Part shown: piece after piece, positions 7,960 through 15,816 of the stretch
How positions within the stretch are numbered: the first letter of the stretch is position 1
Layout of the letters: each line of letters starts with the position of its first letter
Source: Thiogranum sp.
Lineage (GTDB): Bacteria; Pseudomonadota; Gammaproteobacteria; DSM-19610
Reading direction: 5' to 3'
NCBI GenBank assembly: GCA_030148915.1
Contig: JASBSN010000047.1
Span: 1-61,434 of the forward strand
Length of the DNA stretch: 61,434 nt
Notes under the pieces: model-generated
Database searches by the model: none
What the model saw: only the letters and a program-made list of their open reading frames with translations
What the model was told of the DNA's origin: nothing
Translations under genes and position numbers: made by a program

Positions 7960-8658
7960 TTATTTCTTCGCTTCACTTTCAGCAACGTCGCGCAGCACTT
8001 TCGCGAGTGCCGGAAGGTCGTTGACGACATAGTCGGGTCGCGCCACGTTTGGGTATAACGCCGTGCCCGGCCGCGCGATAAAGGCCGTCTGAAGCCCAAC
8101 CGCCTTGGCGCCCGCCAGATCCCAGGCATGTGCGGCAACCATCAAGGCTTGTTCCGGTTTTATGCCGAGATCACGCAGCACCATGCGGTAAGTGTCCGGG
8201 TGTGGTTTGTACACTTTCACGCTCTCAACGCTGTAGCGTTTTTCAAACAGCTCGGTCAGACCTGCGTTGCTTAATTGCGTTTCTGCCCCCTCTGCGGGCG
8301 AGTTGGTCAAGCTGACGAGCCGAAAACCGTTCTCGGCAAGCATTTTGAGCCCGGCAGCAACATCCTCGTGCGGCGGCAGCGAAAGAATTGGTATCACAAC
8401 TGCGGCCTTGGCGTCCTGGTGATCGAGTTCAATGCCTTGCGTTTCCGCCACCATCATTAGCGCGGCGGCGCCGATTTCTCCAAAGCTGTGATAGCTTCCA
8501 GTCAGGGTCTCTACCAGCGAGTAGTGCAGCATGGTTGAAAACCATAGCGGCACGAGCTCTTCTCGCCCGCCGAGTGCCTTGCCGACAGATGTTTGCAACG
8601 GGGCGAGATCGAGCAGAGTTTCGTTGACATCAAAGATAAGGACTTTGGGTTTAGGCAT
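7960..8658 (-). CDS. Haloacid dehalogenase type II (HAD family)
   Basis: HAD-superfamily hydrolase of about 232 residues. Motif I VLIFDVNETLLDL carries the nucleophilic Asp, SLTNSP is motif II, KVYKPHPDTYRMVLRDLG gives the motif III Lys, and MVAAHAWDLAGAKAVGLQTAF is the C-terminal motif typical of L-2-haloacid dehalogenases. The start at 8658 is preferred over 8664 because AGAGG lies six bases upstream of the former. It follows the SDR gene on the same strand and is likely co-transcribed under TetR control. Whether the substrate is really a halogenated acid cannot be told. Confidence 0.85.
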   Translation of the reverse strand: MPKPKVLIFDVNETLLDLAPLQTSVGKALGGREELVPLWFSTMLHYSLVETLTGSYHSFGEIGAAALMMVAETQGIELDHQDAKAAVVIPILSLPPHEDVAAGLKMLAENGFRLVSLTNSPAEGAETQLSNAGLTELFEKRYSVESVKVYKPHPDTYRMVLRDLGIKPEQALMVAAHAWDLAGAKAVGLQTAFIARPGTALYPNVARPDYVVNDLPALAKVLRDVAESEAKK

Positions 8659-8722
8659 GGTCATCCTCTGATCGCGTTTGGTGGTTGGCGGCGAGCGTCG
8701 TCCTTGACCGCCACCGCTTCAA

Positions 8723-9463
8723 TCAACCTTCCATCAGATTGGCTTCCACGATATTACTCGCGAAATCCCGGTAGACAGCGCCGACTTGTTTGGCCATCGT
8801 GTCAGGAAACGCGTGGAAATCGTCCGCCTCCAGTGCCGCAATAATGGCCTGGGGAACAAGCTCGGCGGGCTCGGCGATTTCACCGATGCCCAGGCCGCTT
8901 GCCATATCGGTTGCGATAGGTCCTGGGTGGACGCTGACCACGCGCGTGCCCTGCGCCTGCAAGGTGTCGCGCAAGGCTTGGGTGATGGAGTAGGCTGCGG
9001 CCTTCGATGCGGAGTAGGTCGCGAAGTCGGCAAAGTTTTTCATTGAGGCGACGGAGTTGAGCTGCGCGAAGGCGCCACCGCCGTTGGCCTTCAGCACCGG
9101 GGCAAACGCCTGTGCCATACGCATCAGCCCATAGACGTTGACTTCCATTTCCTCTTGCAGCGCCGCCACGGCATTGCTTGCCAACGCATTTGCAACCTTC
9201 GCTATGCCTGCGTTGTTAACCACAACCTCGACGTCAGTAGCGGTTTGCGCGGCGCTGGTGATGCTGTCCGGATCGTTCAGATCGATACGTAGCGGAACAA
9301 TGCGCTCACCGTGGGCGGCTGTCAGCGCATTCAGCGACTCCAGGTTGCGGGCAGCCGCGTAGATCTTGCGCGCGCCGGCGCGTAGAAATTCTTCAACGAT
9401 GCTCTTGCCGATACCACGGTTGGCACCGGTGACCAGGACAACACGATCTTTCACGGAATACAT
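8723..9463 (-). CDS. Short-chain dehydrogenase/reductase
   Basis: Classical SDR oxidoreductase of 246 residues. The cofactor motif is VVLVTGANRGIGKSIVEEF (TGxxxGxG), the NNAG motif is VVVNNAGIAKV, and the active site is LNSVASMKNFADFATYSASK with Ser, Tyr and Lys. VHPGPIATDMA follows. Arg after the second strand (AAARNLESL) suggests NADP use. AAGGAG lies a few bases before the ATG. It is first in a two-gene unit with the dehalogenase, driven by a promoter overlapped by TetR-type boxes at 9663-9707. The substrate is unknown. Confidence 0.9.
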   Translation of the reverse strand: MYSVKDRVVLVTGANRGIGKSIVEEFLRAGARKIYAAARNLESLNALTAAHGERIVPLRIDLNDPDSITSAAQTATDVEVVVNNAGIAKVANALASNAVAALQEEMEVNVYGLMRMAQAFAPVLKANGGGAFAQLNSVASMKNFADFATYSASKAAAYSITQALRDTLQAQGTRVVSVHPGPIATDMASGLGIGEIAEPAELVPQAIIAALEADDFHAFPDTMAKQVGAVYRDFASNIVEANLMEG

Positions 9464-9662
9464 GGGCTATCTCCTTTTTTAAGGGTCAATGCGCCGACCG
9501 TCCCCGGCCGACGCGCGGTTATTACGCGTCACTATCCAGCGCGCAGTATTTCGATCACGTCCGCGGGTACCTTGGCGGCCGGCGAAATTGTTGTCTGGGT
9601 GACCGGGCAAGCCGGTGCAGCGATGGCGGTGCTCCAATGGGCGCCTCGAAATCAGGCTTATC

Positions 9663-9678
9663 TAAACCGCACGGTTTA
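9663..9678. promoter_or_regulatory. TetR-type operator box 1
   Basis: TAAACCGCACGGTTTA is a 16-base palindrome with seven-base arms. It shares the pattern TARACCNNNCGRTYNA with boxes at 9692 and 10379, beside the two promoters expected to be controlled by the TetR protein encoded at 9752-10333. Confidence 0.6.
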
Positions 9679-9707
9679 AACATACGCAGTTTAAACCAAT
9701 CGGTCAA
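9679..9707 (-). promoter_or_regulatory. Promoter of the SDR-dehalogenase unit
   Basis: Read on the minus strand, TTGACC, a 17-base spacer and TATGTT form a good sigma-70 promoter. One operator box overlaps the -35 and the other covers the start-site region, the geometry expected for repression. The leader to the SDR start is about 200 bases. Within the leader an open frame without a start codon (about 9541-9640, ending ADVIEILRAG then stop) looks protein-like and may be a gene remnant. Confidence 0.6.
9692..9707. promoter_or_regulatory. TetR-type operator box 2
   Basis: TAAACCAATCGGTCAA matches the shared box pattern and overlaps the -35 of the SDR promoter. Between boxes 1 and 2 a further inverted repeat, GGTTTAAAC (9673-9681) and GTTTAAACC (9689-9697), spans the -10. 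Confidence 0.55.
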
Positions 9708-9751
9708 GAAAAGTTTTCAGGGGTGCTGCAGTGTCAAAAAGGCAGAGGGGC

Positions 9752-10333
9752 CTAGTCGAGCAGGCGCAAGGCTTGGTCGGCGATTGTGGTCAGACCAGAC
9801 CGCTCAGACGTACCGCGTCCGAGCACGCGGATGGCGACGATCATCGCCAGCAGCGCTTTAGCGGTCGCCTCTGGATTGAGATGCTTGGGCATGTCCTTGC
9901 GCGCCTGTGCGACCTCGATGCTGCGCCGAAAGAAGGCTTCGATTTCGCGCAAACCATTCCGGACGATTCGGTTTACTTCCTCGCCGTGGGTCGCGAGTTC
10001 AGAGGCGGTATTCACCAAAAAACAGCCTTTTTTTTCATTATCGCCAAGGGTTTCGGCAACAATATGGTCGAAAAACCCAACGATGGCCCGCTTCGGATCG
10101 TCCATCGCTTCCAGGTCGGCCAGCGTGGCGCGGCGGTGCTCCTGATCGTATTTCAGCAAGGTCTTGACGAACAAAGGCTCTTTGCCGCCAAAGGCATTGT
10201 AGAGACTGCCCCGCGTGATGCCCGTTCCGGCAACGAGATCGGTGATGGAGGCGGGCGCAAAGCCTTTCTCCCAAAACACCTGCATCGCTTTGCCGATCGC
10301 GTCGTCTTCGTCGAATGATTTTTCCCAGGGCAT
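9752..10333 (-). CDS. TetR/AcrR family transcriptional regulator
   Basis: Repressor of 193 residues. The N-terminal helix-turn-helix domain is seen in AMQVFWEKGFAPASITDLV and GITRGSLYNAFGGKEPLFV. The ligand domain contains EKKGCFLVNTASELA; a cysteine in this position is used by electrophile-sensing members such as NemR, but the function here is not shown. The start at 10333 (MPWEKSFDEDD) is preferred over the 14-residue extension at 10375 because the extension would run close to the operator. It probably represses itself (box at 10379) and the SDR-dehalogenase unit. Confidence 0.88.
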   Translation of the reverse strand: MPWEKSFDEDDAIGKAMQVFWEKGFAPASITDLVAGTGITRGSLYNAFGGKEPLFVKTLLKYDQEHRRATLADLEAMDDPKRAIVGFFDHIVAETLGDNEKKGCFLVNTASELATHGEEVNRIVRNGLREIEAFFRRSIEVAQARKDMPKHLNPEATAKALLAMIVAIRVLGRGTSERSGLTTIADQALRLLD

Positions 10334-10378
10334 CGTTTCGTTTTCGGTAGTTTTAATTGGGCTCGATTCTAGCATATA

Positions 10379-10394
10379 TAGACCGATCGATTCA
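10379..10394. promoter_or_regulatory. TetR-type operator box 3 (autoregulation)
   Basis: TAGACCGATCGATTCA matches the pattern of boxes 1 and 2 and lies 46 bases before the tetR start, consistent with autoregulation. The sequence resembles from memory the operators of NemR-like regulators; this was not checked. Confidence 0.5.
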
Positions 10395-10505
10395 AACCAT
10401 TAGATAGCAGGGCTTCGTCGCCCGGTGGCCCCTTCCAGTGGTTCCGGAAGGCGCCGGTAAATACGCTCACGGCTTACGCCACGTGGGCAGAGGGTTGTCG
10501 GGACC

Positions 10506-11795
10506 TCACTTGTTTGCGCGCACGTCCTCCGCCATCAGTGTCGTTATTAATCGCGCCACCGCCGCCGCCTGCCAATCCACGGCGCCAAACACGCCATAGC
10601 GGATGGCCCCCGTTTTATCCACCAAAAAACTGGTAGGGAAAGCCTGTACTTTCCACGCCAGCGTGGTGCGATTATCCGTGTCCAGCAGCACGGTAAAGTT
10701 GGCGCGCATGCGTTGCATGAAAGCGCGCACGGCGCCAGGGGATTCACCCATGTTGATGGCGAGGATGCTGAAAGGTTGCCCGGCCAGGCGTTGTTTCAGT
10801 TGCTGCATGGAGGGGATTTCGTGCACGCAGGGCGGGCACCAACTGGCCCAGAAGTTGACCAGGACGACCTTGCCTTGGTAGTCGGCCAGGCGGACCTGAT
10901 TGCCGTGCAGATCGGCCAGGGTGAATCCGGCGTGGGCGATGCTGCCCTGGTAGGGTAGCAGTTGCTGGCCGAGGGTTCTGGTATCACTGGCCGGTGATGA
11001 TGCCGTGACTGTCGCCGGGCGCGTTTCGGTGCCGACTGACGCGGGGGTCTGTTGCAGCAGCGCGGCGGCGCGGCGCAGCATGCCGGGTAGCTCTCGGGTG
11101 GCTTCGGCTTCCTTCGCGGTGGCGTCGGGACGGAAGAAGAAGCGGTCGCGCGCCTGGTCGATGGCCTGGGTGTAGGCGACGGTGCCGGCGGCGGCCAGGC
11201 GGGTCTGCATGGCCGTGCTGCGCAGATAGCCCACCGAGTGTTTGGGCATGATCATGAAAACCGGCAGGTTGCGCTCATCGATCACCGGCAGGTAGGCCGG
11301 GTCCTGGCCGGCCTTGGGGGTCTGGGTCAGCAAGTTGGGGCTGATGAGCAGGGCGCCGAGCACGTGGTCGGGCGCCGGAGCGTTTGCGCGGTAGTGCGCA
11401 GCGGCGCGCAGCGCCAGGCCCGCACCGTGATCGTTGCTGAACAGCAGAACAGGTTTATGGGTGGTTTGGAATACGTGCTCGATCAGCGCGCTGACCAGGC
11501 CGGGCTCCAGGGCGTTCAGGCTGGACACACCGGGGGGCAGAAAGCGCGCCGCAAACAGGTCGGCGTACCAGACATCGAAGCCGGCTTCGGCGAGCCTTGC
11601 AGTCAGCGGCGCGCGGGCTTCGCCGTAGGGTTGTTCGCCGGGCAGCCAGAGCAAAACCGCTTCAGGGTGCGCGCCGGTGTAGCGCTGCACAGGTATGTCT
11701 GTATCACCAACGGTGATGTCGAGGGAGGTTTGCGTTGCCAGTGCGGCGCGGCTGAAGAGCAGCGTGAGCAGGATGATCGCGCGTACTACCGACAT
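10506..11795 (-). CDS. Fusion of DUF3530-like alpha/beta hydrolase and TlpA thioredoxin
   Basis: Exported protein of about 429 residues. A signal peptide (VVRAIILLTLLFSRAALA) is followed to about residue 260 by an alpha/beta-hydrolase-like domain: VLLWLPGEQPYGEA, and LLFSNDHGAGLALRAA where a GxSxG elbow would be expected but Asp-His replaces Ser. From about residue 285 a TlpA/ResA-like thioredoxin domain runs: FTLADLHGNQVRLADYQGK, FWASWCPPCVHEIPSM with the CxxC pair, and the cis-Pro region FPTSFLVDKTG. The start at 11795 has GGTGAG upstream; an in-frame TTG at 11822 overlaps the nadC stop. It may couple thiol reduction to a lost or altered hydrolase fold in the periplasm. Confidence 0.8.
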   Translation of the reverse strand: MSVVRAIILLTLLFSRAALATQTSLDITVGDTDIPVQRYTGAHPEAVLLWLPGEQPYGEARAPLTARLAEAGFDVWYADLFAARFLPPGVSSLNALEPGLVSALIEHVFQTTHKPVLLFSNDHGAGLALRAAAHYRANAPAPDHVLGALLISPNLLTQTPKAGQDPAYLPVIDERNLPVFMIMPKHSVGYLRSTAMQTRLAAAGTVAYTQAIDQARDRFFFRPDATAKEAEATRELPGMLRRAAALLQQTPASVGTETRPATVTASSPASDTRTLGQQLLPYQGSIAHAGFTLADLHGNQVRLADYQGKVVLVNFWASWCPPCVHEIPSMQQLKQRLAGQPFSILAINMGESPGAVRAFMQRMRANFTVLLDTDNRTTLAWKVQAFPTSFLVDKTGAIRYGVFGAVDWQAAAVARLITTLMAEDVRANK

Positions 11796-11814
11796 GCGTT
11801 TCTCACCGCTGCGC

Positions 11815-12651
11815 TCAATCAAAGCGCATGGAAAAATCCACCGCGATGACGTCTTTGGTCAAGGCGCCTACGGAGATGTAATCCACGCCGGTTTTGGCGT
11901 ATTCGCGGATGTTGTCCAGACTGATGTTACCCGAGGCTTCGAGTTCGGCGCGCCCGGCGCTCAAGGTGACGGCTGCGGCGATCTGCTCGGGGACGAAGTT
12001 GTCCAGCATAATACGATCGGCGCCGGCCTCGAGCGCCAGGGCGAGTTCGTCCAGATTTTCCACTTCGATCTCCACCATCAGCTCGGGTTGCTGTTGGCGC
12101 GCGGTTTTAACGGCGGCCTCGATGGAGCCGCAGGCGGCGATGTGGTTTTCCTTAATCAGGAAGGCCTCGAAGAGCCCCATGCGATGGTTGTGACAGCCAC
12201 CGCAGCGCACGGCATATTTCTGTGCCCGGCGCAGGCCGGGGAGGGTTTTGCGGGTGTCCAGAATGCGCGTGGCCAAGCCATCGAGCTTGCGCGCGTAGCG
12301 CTGCGCCAGGGTGGCGGTGCCCGACAGGGTCTGGAGGAAGTTCAGCGCGGTGCGTTCGCCGCTGAGCAACGCGCGCGCCGGGCCCTTGAGGGTGCAGACC
12401 ACCTGGTGGGGTTCAATCGACTCGCCGTCGGCGCTATACCAACGGATCTCAATGCCTTCATCCAGCTGCCGGAACACGGCGTCGAACCAGTTGCGCCCGC
12501 AGAGGATGGCGTGATCGCGGGTGTACACACTGGCTTTCCAGATGCGCCCGGCGGGCACCAGCGCGGCGCTGATGTCGCCGCTGCCGAGATCTTCGGCCAG
12601 CGCCAGGCGCACGGCGTCGTCGATGTGAGCTTCCAAGGCTTCGAGTAGCAT
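11815..12651 (-). CDS. nadC: Nicotinate-nucleotide pyrophosphorylase (quinolinate phosphoribosyltransferase)
   Basis: Converts quinolinate and PRPP to nicotinate mononucleotide in NAD synthesis. 278 residues, the usual length. Family motifs include [69 protein letters not shown] and [11 protein letters not shown]. Lys and Arg of DTRKT and HRMGL contact quinolinate in characterised members. Lies in a minus-strand series of unrelated functions; nadA and nadB are not in the window. Confidence 0.95.
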   Translation of the reverse strand: MLLEALEAHIDDAVRLALAEDLGSGDISAALVPAGRIWKASVYTRDHAILCGRNWFDAVFRQLDEGIEIRWYSADGESIEPHQVVCTLKGPARALLSGERTALNFLQTLSGTATLAQRYARKLDGLATRILDTRKTLPGLRRAQKYAVRCGGCHNHRMGLFEAFLIKENHIAACGSIEAAVKTARQQQPELMVEIEVENLDELALALEAGADRIMLDNFVPEQIAAAVTLSAGRAELEASGNISLDNIREYAKTGVDYISVGALTKDVIAVDFSMRFD

Positions 12652-12735
12652 CTATTCGGATAACTCCAGCAATTCGATCTCGAACACCGGGGTGCCAGTT
12701 TGCAGCCGGCCGCGGTCTGCGGTGATAGTTGTCAT
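12652..12735 (-). other. Possible 27-residue ORF coupled to the symporter gene
   Basis: A 27-codon frame starts with an ATG overlapping the symporter stop (ATGA) and ends right before nadC. Its tail, GTPVFEIELLELSE, resembles the last strand of FKBP-type prolyl isomerases, so it could be a remnant of such a gene rather than a functional peptide. Too short for a firm claim. Confidence 0.25.
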
Positions 12736-14117
12736 AGCGATGGTGGTGGTTGTCCTGTTGCTTGTCTGGCGGAAAAATACGCGTTCTTGAGGCGTTGTAC
12801 CAGTGCCGCCAGCAGCGCCAGGCTTAATAGGTTGGGCAGCGCCATCAGAATGTTGGTGATATCGGCGATATTCCACACCAGTTGCAATGGCACGGCGGCA
12901 CCCACCAGCACCAGGAAGGTGAACAACAGCCGGTAGGGCATCACCGCGGCCTCGCCGAACAGAAAGCGCGCCGAGCGATCGCCGTAGTAAGACCAGGCGA
13001 TGATAGTGGAAAAAGCAAACAGGCTCAGGCCGATGCCGACCACCGCGGCACCGGCGGTACCCAGTGAGGACTCGAAGGCGTAAGCGGTCAGTGCTGCGCC
13101 CACCAGGCCCTCCTGCTGCAGGGTGTACGCGCCGGTGACGACTATCACCAATCCGGTCATGGTGCAGATCACCAGGGTGTCGATGAACGGCTCCAGCATC
13201 GCCACCAGGCCTTCGCGCACCGGCTCGTTGGTGCGCGCCGCGGCGTGCGCCATGGGCGAAGAACCCAGCCCGGCCTCGTTGGAAAACAGCCCACGCGCCA
13301 CACCCCAGCGGATCGCTTCGCCCACCGCCGCACCACCGACCGCCCAGGGGTTGAGGGCGTGGCTGAAGATGGTCATCAGCGCCGCCGGTATTTGTGCCGC
13401 GTGGTTGAACAGCACCAGCGCCGCGCCGCTGATATACAGCAACGCCATGGCCGGTACGATGGCGCTGGCGACATGCGCGATGCGCCTTACTCCGCCGAGG
13501 ATCACCAGGCCAACCAGGAACGCCATCACAGCGCCGGCCAGCCAGGCATTATCGCGCACCTGCGGCAGCAGGTAACCGAGGCCGTCGACTACCGAGTTGG
13601 CCTGCACCATGTTGCCGATACCGAACGAGGCGATCAGCGCAAAGCCGGCAAACAGAGTCGCTGTGCGTTTCATGCGCAGGCCGTGCAGGAGGGTGTACAT
13701 GGGGCCGCCGGCGACGTCGCCGTCGACGCCGATTTCACGGAATTTCAGCGCCAGCGTGCACTCGGTGAATTTGGTCGCCATGCCGAAGAAGGCCGTCACC
13801 CACATCCAGAACAGCGCACCCGGTCCGCCGAGAGAAATGGCGGTGGCTACACCGGCGATGTTACCGGTGCCGACGGTGGCCGACAGCGCGGTGGACAAGG
13901 CCTGGAAGTGGCTGATCTGCCCCGCGTCGCTGCTGCAGTTGTAGCGCCCGGAGACCAGCGCCAGCGCATGGCGAAAACCACGCAGTTGAATAAAACCCAT
14001 GCGCAGCGTCAGGTACAGCCCCATGCCGAGCAGAATCACCAGCGTCAGGCCGTTGCCCCACAACAGGCCGGCCAGTGCACCGCTCCAGGCGGTGAGCGTG
14101 TCGAGAAGGTTATTCAA
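12732..14117 (-). CDS. AGCS family alanine/glycine:cation symporter
   Basis: Inner-membrane sodium- or proton-coupled amino acid symporter of 461 residues with about ten to eleven hydrophobic helices. Signature stretches are GTGNIAGVATAISLGGPGALFWMWV, given here by its end points (residues about 87-111), FGMATKFTECTLALKFRE, GGPMYTLLHGL and RGLFSNEAGLGSSPMAHAAA. The length fits DagA/AlsT proteins. It overlaps the preceding protease gene by eight bases. The particular amino acid carried cannot be read from sequence. Confidence 0.92.
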   Translation of the reverse strand: MNNLLDTLTAWSGALAGLLWGNGLTLVILLGMGLYLTLRMGFIQLRGFRHALALVSGRYNCSSDAGQISHFQALSTALSATVGTGNIAGVATAISLGGPGALFWMWVTAFFGMATKFTECTLALKFREIGVDGDVAGGPMYTLLHGLRMKRTATLFAGFALIASFGIGNMVQANSVVDGLGYLLPQVRDNAWLAGAVMAFLVGLVILGGVRRIAHVASAIVPAMALLYISGAALVLFNHAAQIPAALMTIFSHALNPWAVGGAAVGEAIRWGVARGLFSNEAGLGSSPMAHAAARTNEPVREGLVAMLEPFIDTLVICTMTGLVIVVTGAYTLQQEGLVGAALTAYAFESSLGTAGAAVVGIGLSLFAFSTIIAWSYYGDRSARFLFGEAAVMPYRLLFTFLVLVGAAVPLQLVWNIADITNILMALPNLLSLALLAALVQRLKNAYFSARQATGQPPPSL

Positions 14118-14637
14118 GCGGGCGCAGAATCAGGGTGTCGCCACGCTGGGTGAATGCCACCTGCTTGAGCACGCTCATACCGAGCAGGATTTCCATATCG
14201 TGCATCGCGGGGTTGATGCTGGCCGGCACGTTGCTGACCTGCAGCGGCCCGATGGCGAGACGCTCTATGGTGGTGCGCCACGCGGTGATGCGCCCGTTGG
14301 CGGTCTGGTACTGCACCGCGCGGCCGCGCTGCAGTCCCAGCCGTTCGGCCAGCGCGGCCGGTATGGCGACATCGCTGGCGCCGGTGTCGAGCAGAAATTC
14401 GACCGGCACGCTATTAACCGTGCCGCTGGTGACATAGTGGCCGAAGCGGTTGCGCTTGAGCACCACTTCGCGCACGCCGCTGGCGTCGAGGCGGCTGAAC
14501 ACGGCCTGGTTGGGGTTGCGCTGACGATTGAGCTTGTCGTTGAAAAACAGCGTTAGCAGCCCCAGGGCGACGATCCAGGCGGCGAAGGTCATGGCTTTGC
14601 CCAGACGGCGGGTGTCTTGCGGTGGCGGCGGGTTCAT
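14110..14637 (-). CDS. Retropepsin-like aspartic protease (TIGR02281 type), membrane-anchored
   Basis: Protein of 175 residues with one N-terminal transmembrane segment (AMTFAAWIVALGLLTLFF) and a periplasmic retropepsin-like domain. The active-site motif is EFLLDTGASDVAIPAALAE, followed by the flap and the ILLGMSVLKQ strand pair typical of clan AA bacterial proteases. It would need to dimerise to form the active site. It overlaps the symporter gene downstream by eight bases, so the two are probably coupled; the substrate is unknown. Confidence 0.85.
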   Translation of the reverse strand: MNPPPPQDTRRLGKAMTFAAWIVALGLLTLFFNDKLNRQRNPNQAVFSRLDASGVREVVLKRNRFGHYVTSGTVNSVPVEFLLDTGASDVAIPAALAERLGLQRGRAVQYQTANGRITAWRTTIERLAIGPLQVSNVPASINPAMHDMEILLGMSVLKQVAFTQRGDTLILRPLE

Positions 14638-14655
14638 GTGTTCAGTGTAAAACCG

Positions 14656-15816
14656 TCAGTACATCAGCCGCAGGCCGGCGAACATGTGCCGTTTATCGGC
14701 CTCGAAAAAATTGCGGAAGCTCGGGCGCTTGAGCGCCGGGCGGGTGTGCAGGCTGCCGCCCTTGAGGCTGTAGTGGCGGCCGTCGAACCAGGGTTGTGAA
14801 TATTCGTTATAGGGGAAGGGGGTGAAGCCCTCGTAGGGCTGAAAGCTGTTGCCGCACCACTCCCATACCCGGCCGGTCTGCTCCAGGATACCGATGCGGC
14901 AGGCCGCTTCCCACTGGTATTCGTGTGGCAGTTGCGCGCCGGCCCAGCGGGCGAAGGCGCTGGCTTCGAAGTGGCTGAGGCCGCTCACCGGTTCGTCTGC
15001 CGCCAGGGCGTAGGCGCCGCGCACGCCAAGCGCGTGCCATTGGTCTTCGCCATCGCGCCGCCAGTGATCGGGGTGGGCGGCCTGGCTGGTTTTGAGCCAG
15101 GCGCGCGCCTCGGTGTGCCACCAACGCTCGTCGGTGTAGCCGTGCGCTTCGATGAAACCGAGGTATTCGGCATTGGTGACCGGGCGCCGGTTGATGCTGA
15201 ACGGGCCGAGATCGGCCTGCAGCGGCGGCAGTTCGTTGTCGTAGGCGGCGGGCCGCTCGCCGCCGATGCGGTAATGGCCGGCGGGAATGTCGACGCTATC
15301 GCGCTGCACGGGTGCGGCGCGCAGCGCGGCGTGACCGCTGGCGGTGGCCTGCGGGCGAAATTCGGTCAAGCTTTTCTGCGTCAGGATCATCAGCATGGTT
15401 TCATAGTGCTGGGCGTTGTGTTGCAACAGAAAATGAATCAGGTAGTCGTTCTCCAGCAGCGGGTGCGCACGCTGGGCGGCACGCAGGTTGCGCAGGTAAT
15501 GTAGGTTGTAGGTCTGTATTTCGTGCGCCCACAGGAGCAAGTCGGCGCGCGGCGGCAGGCGCGTACCGCGCTCCGGCTTCGGCGTGCGGGGCGGGGTGTA
15601 GAAGTCCGCGATCGGCGCCGTCACGCTGTTATCGCCGCGTAGCTTTTCGTGCAGCCAGTAGCACTCGTTATATACACAATGACCCAAGTGCCAGCCGAGG
15701 GGGCTGAGATCCGGGTGGAACTGACCGCGGTAGGTGGCCTCATCGGCCTGTTCGACCAGCGCCTGCACCATGGACTGGGACTGCCCCAGAGCTTCGATCA
15801 AGGCTTCCCGGCTCAC
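14656..15816 (-). CDS. egtB: EgtB-type iron-dependent sulfoxide synthase
   Basis: 386 residues. An N-terminal DinB-like domain carries the iron-binding histidines (LGWHLGHCVYN and QHNAQHYETM), and a C-terminal FGE-sulfatase domain contains WEAACRIG, GRVWEWCGNSFQPYEGF, LKGGSLHTRP and HMFAGLRL. In characterised systems EgtB joins gamma-glutamylcysteine or cysteine to hercynine in ergothioneine synthesis. The next gene is an EgtC-like amidohydrolase overlapping by four bases, which fits the gamma-glutamylcysteine-using type. No EgtD methyltransferase is in the window. A related selenoneine or ovothiol-type enzyme cannot be excluded. Confidence 0.83.
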   Translation of the reverse strand: MSREALIEALGQSQSMVQALVEQADEATYRGQFHPDLSPLGWHLGHCVYNECYWLHEKLRGDNSVTAPIADFYTPPRTPKPERGTRLPPRADLLLWAHEIQTYNLHYLRNLRAAQRAHPLLENDYLIHFLLQHNAQHYETMLMILTQKSLTEFRPQATASGHAALRAAPVQRDSVDIPAGHYRIGGERPAAYDNELPPLQADLGPFSINRRPVTNAEYLGFIEAHGYTDERWWHTEARAWLKTSQAAHPDHWRRDGEDQWHALGVRGAYALAADEPVSGLSHFEASAFARWAGAQLPHEYQWEAACRIGILEQTGRVWEWCGNSFQPYEGFTPFPYNEYSQPWFDGRHYSLKGGSLHTRPALKRPSFRNFFEADKRHMFAGLRLMY

